A DNA stretch of 64,000 nucleotides from Eudorina sp. 2006-703-Eu-15 (Eukaryota; Chlorophyta; Chlorophyceae; Chlamydomonadales; Volvocaceae): the NCBI GenBank assembly GCA_003117195.1, contig BDSI01000004.1, positions 2,103,290 through 2,167,289 of the forward strand, read 5' to 3'. Positions 59,201 through 64,000 of the stretch are shown in pieces. A program made the position numbers and the translations under genes. Within the stretch, counting starts at the first letter, position 1, and every line of letters begins with the position of its first letter. The notes under the pieces were generated by a model. It ran no database searches and was not told the DNA's origin. It saw only the letters and a list, made by a program, of their open reading frames with translations.

Positions 59201-62200
59201 CCACCTGGGAGATATACCGTAAGGCCCCGTCGACGCAGCGGAGGTCGGTCGGCGCCGCCGCTGCCGCAGCCGAGCTTCTCCAGCGCTGACCGGGAGGGCC
59301 TCCCTTCGGCCTTCGCAGTCAGTCATTCAGTCCGGTTGAGGCCATCAGCCCGCCGGGTTGGGACCGATGTGGGCGCGGAGCCGTCGGGGCGTGTGTCGGT
59401 CGCCCTTGGAATCTGGACACCGGTGCCCCTCCGCAGCCTCAGGCAGTGCCATCCTCTTCACGCTCCCAAGAGGAGCATCGCTCCAGGGCGGGAGAGGAAG
59501 GGCGGGAGAGGAAGGGCGGGAGAGAGGGGGGCTGCGCCTGCACGGCCTGCTCGGGCTGTCTCCTTGCTTGGGCCCACTGCTGGGGCTCCGAGACCAGGCT
59601 GCGCAGCGCAGCCGGCAGGGCTGCCGGGGGACGGCGCTGTTACCTTGGGAGACATGGAGGCACTGCTCACCGGGGGTATGGCGTCTTGGCGTGGGTCCCC
59701 ATCCTCGGGACGTGGATAGCCCGCCTGAAGTCATCCGGCAGGTAACCTCCTTCACCCGAGATGCACTCCTGCCCTTTCTACCCCTAAAACCCTGAACCCT
59801 AGCCGTCGTCCTCGGGCCGCTGGTGCGCCACCCGGACCCTCCCTCTCCCCCTTTTGGACGTGTGCAGGCGGAGGGCCGCCACCACCCCCCGCACCAACCC
59901 CCGCACCACCCGCCGGGACTCCACCGCCACCACCACCGCCGCAATCACCGCTGCAATCACCGCCGCCGACAGCGCCGCCAACGCCGCCGCCGCCATCCCC
60001 GCCGTCACCGCGACCGCCGTCCCCGCCGCCGCCGTTTCCCCCGCCGCCCTCGCCGCCCCCGCCAGCACCGCCGCCGCCATCGCCGCCGCCGCCGTCGCCG
60101 GTGCCGCCGGGCGTGCCGCCGCCATCACCAAGGCTTCGGAGGCCGCCATCACCGCAGCCGCCGGCACCACCGCCGCCGGCGCCCCCACCGCCCTTGCCTC
60201 CGGACCCACCACCGCCGTCACCGCCGCCGCCGTCACCGCCGCCCCCGTCACCGCCGCCGCCGTCACCGCCGCCGCCGTCACTGCCTCAGCCATCGGCGCC
60301 GCCATCTGCGCCTCTTCCGTCGCCGCCGCCACCACCACCGGCGTCGCCCCGGCCGCGGGCAGCACCTCGACAATCGCCCCCGCCACGACCTCCGCCCAAG
60401 GAACCCTCCAGACCGTCGCCGCCGCCACCGTTGGCGCCGCCATCTGTGCCCTCGAGCCCGTCGCCACTGCCGCCGTTAACGCCACCACCTCCACCACTAC
60501 TGCCGCCGCCATTTCCGCCGCCACCTTCACCGCCGCCACCATTGCCACCGCCGCTCTCCCCACCTCCGCCGTCGCCAGGCCCGCCATCGCCTCGGCCGCC
60601 AAAGCGGCCGCCGCCCTCACCATCTCCACCGCCGCCCTCGCCATCGCCGTCTCCACCATTTCCATCGCCACCCTCCCCTTCGCCACCGTCGCCGCCCCCG
60701 CTGCTACCGCCGCCACCAAGCCCGCCACCACCCTCGCCGTCGCCGCTGCCACCGTTTCCCTTACCACCCTCACCATCACCGCCCTCCCCGACCCCGCAAT
60801 TACCGCCGCCGCCAACGCCGCCACCAACCTCACCTTCACCGCCGCCACCACCACCACCACCGCCCTCCCCAACGCCGCCGTCGCCTGCTCCACCATCGCC
60901 TCGGCCGCCAACGCCGCCACCACCCTCACCTTCACCGCCGCCACCATCTCCACCACCACCCTCCCCAACGCCGCCGTCGCCTGCTCCACCATCGCCTCGG
61001 CCGCCAAAGCCGCCACCACCCTCGCCGCCGCCACCCTCGCCGTCACCACCCCCGCCGCCACCACCCTCGCCGCCTCCACCACCCTCCCCACCACACCCGT
61101 CCCACCGCCCCCGCCGCCCTCGCCTCGCCCACCGTTACCTCCGCCACCATCCCCTCAACCCCCTTCGTCGCCATTGTCCCCCCTCCCCCCTCCTGCCCAG
61201 CCTGGCCTACCGCCGCCGAGTGTACCAACATCCCCGCCGCCGCGGCCGCCTCCGCCTCCTCCGCCGCCTCCGTCACCTCACCCCAGGCCGCCGCCACGAC
61301 GTCCGCCCCTCCCGTCTCCACGCCCTCCCCCCGCCCCATCACCGCCTTCGCCTCCTCCTCCTGGACTGCCGCTGGCGCCGCATTGGCCGCAGTCGCCACA
61401 GCTCCCGCCGCCACCGCCGCCCGAGCAGCCACCCTCACCGCCGTCGCCCCCGCCGCGGCCGCCAGGTCCGCCCCGACCCCGACCTCCGCCGCGCTTCCGG
61501 CCGCCACCCTCGCGACCGCCAACTCCACCGCCGCCGTCTGAACCTCCACCTCCGTCGCCTCATCCGCCGGCGGCTCCAGCTCCTCCACCGCCGCCACCGC
61601 CACCCCACCCGCCTCCGCCACGACCGGCCTCACCGCCTCCGCGCGCACCGCGCCCCCCGCCCCCGGACCGCCTCCCCCTCAACCACCTTCACCGCTGCCG
61701 CCCTCCCCTACACCGCAGCCCCGGCTCAGCCCTGCAACCCCGCTGGCGCAGAGACGCCCACCACCCCGGCCCCGACCCCGGCCCAGGCCCAGGCCCAGGC
61801 CGCCCTCGCCGCGCCCTCCCATGCCACCCCACCCGCATCCGCCCTCGCCGCCGTCACCTCCTGCGGCCCGGCAGCCCCGGCGGCCCCTTCCCCGACCTCC
61901 CTCGCCACTCGCCCGCCGCCCCCACCCCCCACCGCCTGTCAGACGGTCACCGCCGCCGATCCCCCACCTCGTGCGCTGCCGACCTCCACCGCCACCTCCT
62001 CCCGCGCCACATCGCCAGCCCCGTCACCCACCCCCCCGACGATCACCCAGGCCGCCCCCGCCACGACGGCGCCCGCCGCCACCCCACCGACGTCCGCCGC
62101 CTCCGCCGCCGCCGCTTGGTCGGCCGCCGCCGCCGAGGGCTGGGAGCGCCCCGGCTCGCCGACACCGACCTCACACGAATGGCTGAGGCGCAGTGATGTC

Positions 62201-62230
62201 TATCGTACTGTCGTACTGCTGGTGTCGTGA
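56243..62230 (+). CDS. Gene E: Reeler-like domain with very long Pro-rich region
   Basis: Six exons: 56243-56460, 56620-56701, 57497-57582, 58015-58103, 58885-58989 and 59868-62230, summing to 981 codons. The signal peptide is MLAELCVILVVLATQRQLA. The Reeler-like module reads YPMYWYNSLDW, SSIGFVFSD, LCPGKSNRVK, DKRLALLSAND, NRVDLGGS and VQFFVTSAGV, to about residue 193. The last exon opens CGGPPPPPAPTPAPP and is an SPPP rod until about 61085. Beyond that the same frame stays open but becomes Arg/His-rich, while SPPP coding moves to another frame. A TGTAA lies 206 bp after the stop, which favours a gene end near 62230. No DOMON or cytochrome b561 exon was found before the window ends. Predicted to be secreted and matrix-associated; the 3' half of the tail is uncertain. 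Confidence 0.6.
57290..57495. repeat. CCCTCACACA-type repeat before exon 3 of gene E
   Basis: A run of CACACCC/CCCTCACACA units of about 200 bp acts as an extended pyrimidine/purine-free tract right up to the acceptor at 57496. Confidence 0.9.
58278..58632. repeat. (GGGTGC)n hexanucleotide array
   Basis: About 59 virtually perfect GGGTGC units lie in gene E intron 4. They create RVRV and GAGA spurious frames. Confidence 0.98.
59783..59803. repeat. Short telomere-like CCCTAAAA tract
   Basis: CCCTAAAACCCTGAACCCTA lies in gene E intron 5, just upstream of the last exon. The volvocine telomere unit is CCCTAAAA/TTTTAGGG. One exact and two altered units are present; chance cannot be excluded. Confidence 0.3.
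59868..62190 (+). other. Pro-rich coding tract of gene E
   Basis: SPPP-type coding lies in the frame set by exon 5 from 59870 to about 61085, then in a second frame to about 61680, and in the third frame (PPPP-rich again) from about 61821 to 62186. The sequence is CCG/CCA/CCC with interspersed TCA/TCG. Confidence 0.7.
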
Positions 62231-64000
62231 TGCTCGGGTACTTGTCGCACTGGAACGAGCGCGGTCCTGCGCACTCCTGGCACATCCTGAGTATGCGCCG
62301 GGATGGTAGCGGCAGGCGGGCGGGGTTGGGTAGGCGCGGGGTACGGCGATGCGGTACTTGTACGAATGAGTATCGTTCTGACGAATGAAGGGGTTTAGGG
62401 TGCTTCGAGGTTGAGGTCGCTGATGGGGGCGTGGGTGTAATGTGGGTGTGTCTGTGTGTGTCTGTGTGGTAACGGATGGAAACGTGACATGTTGCCAAGT
62501 GTGCGAAGTGGTTCGTTGGTTCGTTGGGGTTCCTTGGTACGACCCTCCCGGCGTTGGTGGGAGGCGAGGGAGTGGTGGCAGGATGTGGCTGAGCTGCGGC
62601 GGCGGTAGCGCGGGAGGGCGGGAGGGAGAGGGAGGGCGGGAGGGAGAGGGAGGGCGGGAGGGAGAGGGAGGGCGGGAGGGAGGGAGAGGGAGTCAGTCTC
62701 ACCCATCCTGGGCTCGGGCTCTCCCTCACTGATGAGCGTGTGTCAGCACAGGGTGGACCTCCGGGTGCGTGGGTGAATGGGTGGGTTTGTAGAGGTGACC
62801 CAAGCGGATGGGTGGTTGGGTGGTTGGAGGCGCAGCCTGCGTTTGGACTCACATTCGGAGGTGCAGCGGGTGGCAGATGCGGGCCCGCCAAAGTGCGGCT
62901 AACGACATGTTTTCACGGTACCTACGGTCGCGCTGCATGGTCTTTGTGTGGCGGCTAGGGCGGTGGGAATAGCAGCAGCCGCAGCCGCAGGTGTAGAAGC
63001 AGCTGTAGCAGTCGCAGGTGTACGAACGTAGGTAGCTAGCAGCGAAGGGTGAACCCGGGCCGAAGGGCAAGAACGAAAGCATGACTCAATGGAACGGCGC
63101 CCGCGGGCCGCGCCCAGGTCCGCCTCAGAGGTCCAGAGGGGGGGTGCGGGGGCCAGAGGGGAACCGCCGAGCCCCGTCCCCACCGCTGCTCTTATTCCCC
63201 CCGGGGGTACGGCAGCACACCGGGGTACGGCAGCACACTGGGGTACCTCCGGGGTCGGGAGGGGTCGGGAGGGGTTCCAACATCAGTTGCGTTGCACGTT
63301 CGTCTTATGATGTGGTTGGGGGAGTGCAGGCCCGTACGGGCCTGTACGACAATCCGTACATATGAGGAGCCCAAGGACCAAGACCTGGCCCGCCTGGCGC
63401 CGGCCGAGGCCCGCGCTCGGGAGGGGGGGCTGGTGGGCTCCCCTCCCTTCCCTGGATATGTACGACGGTTGGCAACGGTTTGACATGTGGCCCGGCATGG
63501 CATGATGCTGGCATGTGCACACGGGTGAAAATACGGACACACAGACACAGACACATAATTACATTGCGTGCGCGGGGTGCCTCCCGTGTGGATCTGCAGG
63601 CAGGCAGGCAGGCAGGGTGTTGCAACAGAGCAAGCGCTGTCGCAGGCGGTGGCGCGCTGCAGGATGCATACGTGTCTTACAGACGGAAGAGTAATGCCGC
63701 CACCCTCCCTCCCTCTCTTTCTCTCTTTCTCGCTCTGGCCTTGTGGCCTTGGATTATTGAGGGTCCCCTTTATTTCCGCACATTCATGGGTGTCCGAGGT
63801 TCCTGTTCGGTGCTGTGTCTATTTCCTTGCCCATGATTCTTTTGGCGGGTGGTGGTTAGGACGGGCCGTGGTGGTGCAGCTTTCGGGGTTGTGCCAATGC
63901 CGGGACGGACCTGTGAACGTGTGTGTTTCGTGCTATAACGGCGCGTGGTAGCCGGGGAGTGAGCGGCGGGATGCAGTTGGAAGCAGCTGTCTGTACGGGG
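62231..64000. other. 3' flank of gene E, no gene recognised
   Basis: This flank holds GGGAGGGAGA purine repeats (about 62608-62690), a CTGTAG-like GCAGCC/GTAGCA stretch near 62970-63020 and short open frames without recognisable domains. Confidence 0.5.
62436..62440 (+). terminator. TGTAA poly(A) signal of gene E
   Basis: TGTAA lies 206 bp after the gene E stop, the expected distance and orientation for the volvocine poly(A) signal. Confidence 0.5.

Noticed and set aside
59799..61094. 431-codon Ala/Val-rich minus-strand frame
   Set aside because: It is the antisense shadow of the CCG/CCA Pro-rich exon of gene E, whose frame is fixed by the preceding exon.

Overview
The window is nuclear DNA of a green alga, most likely a colonial volvocine (Volvox/Eudorina group). 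This is inferred from GC-rich, strongly C/G-ending exons split by many GT-AG introns, Ser-Pro-rich wall-protein style linkers, TGTAA polyadenylation signals, and abundant GC-rich minisatellites and microsatellites next to AT-rich promoter and intergenic stretches. Exon models below are hand-built from splice consensus, reading phase and similarity between paralogues; no alignment or transcript data were available.

Layout. 0.45-6.95 kb (+): an NCA2/DGS1-family mitochondrial membrane protein in nine phase-consistent exons. 9.44-11.69 kb (+): the N-terminal ATPase lobe of a SNF2-type protein whose nucleotide-binding motifs are missing. 15.27-20.28 kb (-): gene A, a DOMON-cytochrome b561 protein. 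25.72-36.46 kb (-): gene B, a 22-exon gene reading as Reeler-like domain, SPPP-rich linker, two DOMON domains and a cytochrome b561 core. 39.35-42.9 kb (-): an ankyrin/coiled-coil gene with at least three frame breaks. 44.41-47.13 kb (-): gene C, Reeler-like domain plus a basic Pro-rich tail. 48.35-54.53 kb (+): gene D, Reeler-like, linker and DOMON, with no membrane core. 56.24-62.23 kb (+): gene E, Reeler-like domain plus a very long Pro-rich region.

The central find is the array A-E: five paralogues over about 47 kb that appear to be built from the same exon modules in different combinations (membrane-bound or soluble, redox-competent or not). Exon lengths and phases repeat almost exactly, including two cysteine codons created across splice junctions. 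B and C share introns as well as exons, and A and B share nearly identical cytochrome b561 exons, so duplication and gene conversion look recent. By analogy with animal FRRS1/SDR2 (Reeler-DOMON-cyt b561) and plant CYBDOM proteins, membrane members would pass electrons from cytosolic ascorbate to the cell surface or matrix; the role of the soluble members is unknown. The remaining sequence is intergenic, with a MITE-like inverted repeat, several hairpins and tandem repeats.
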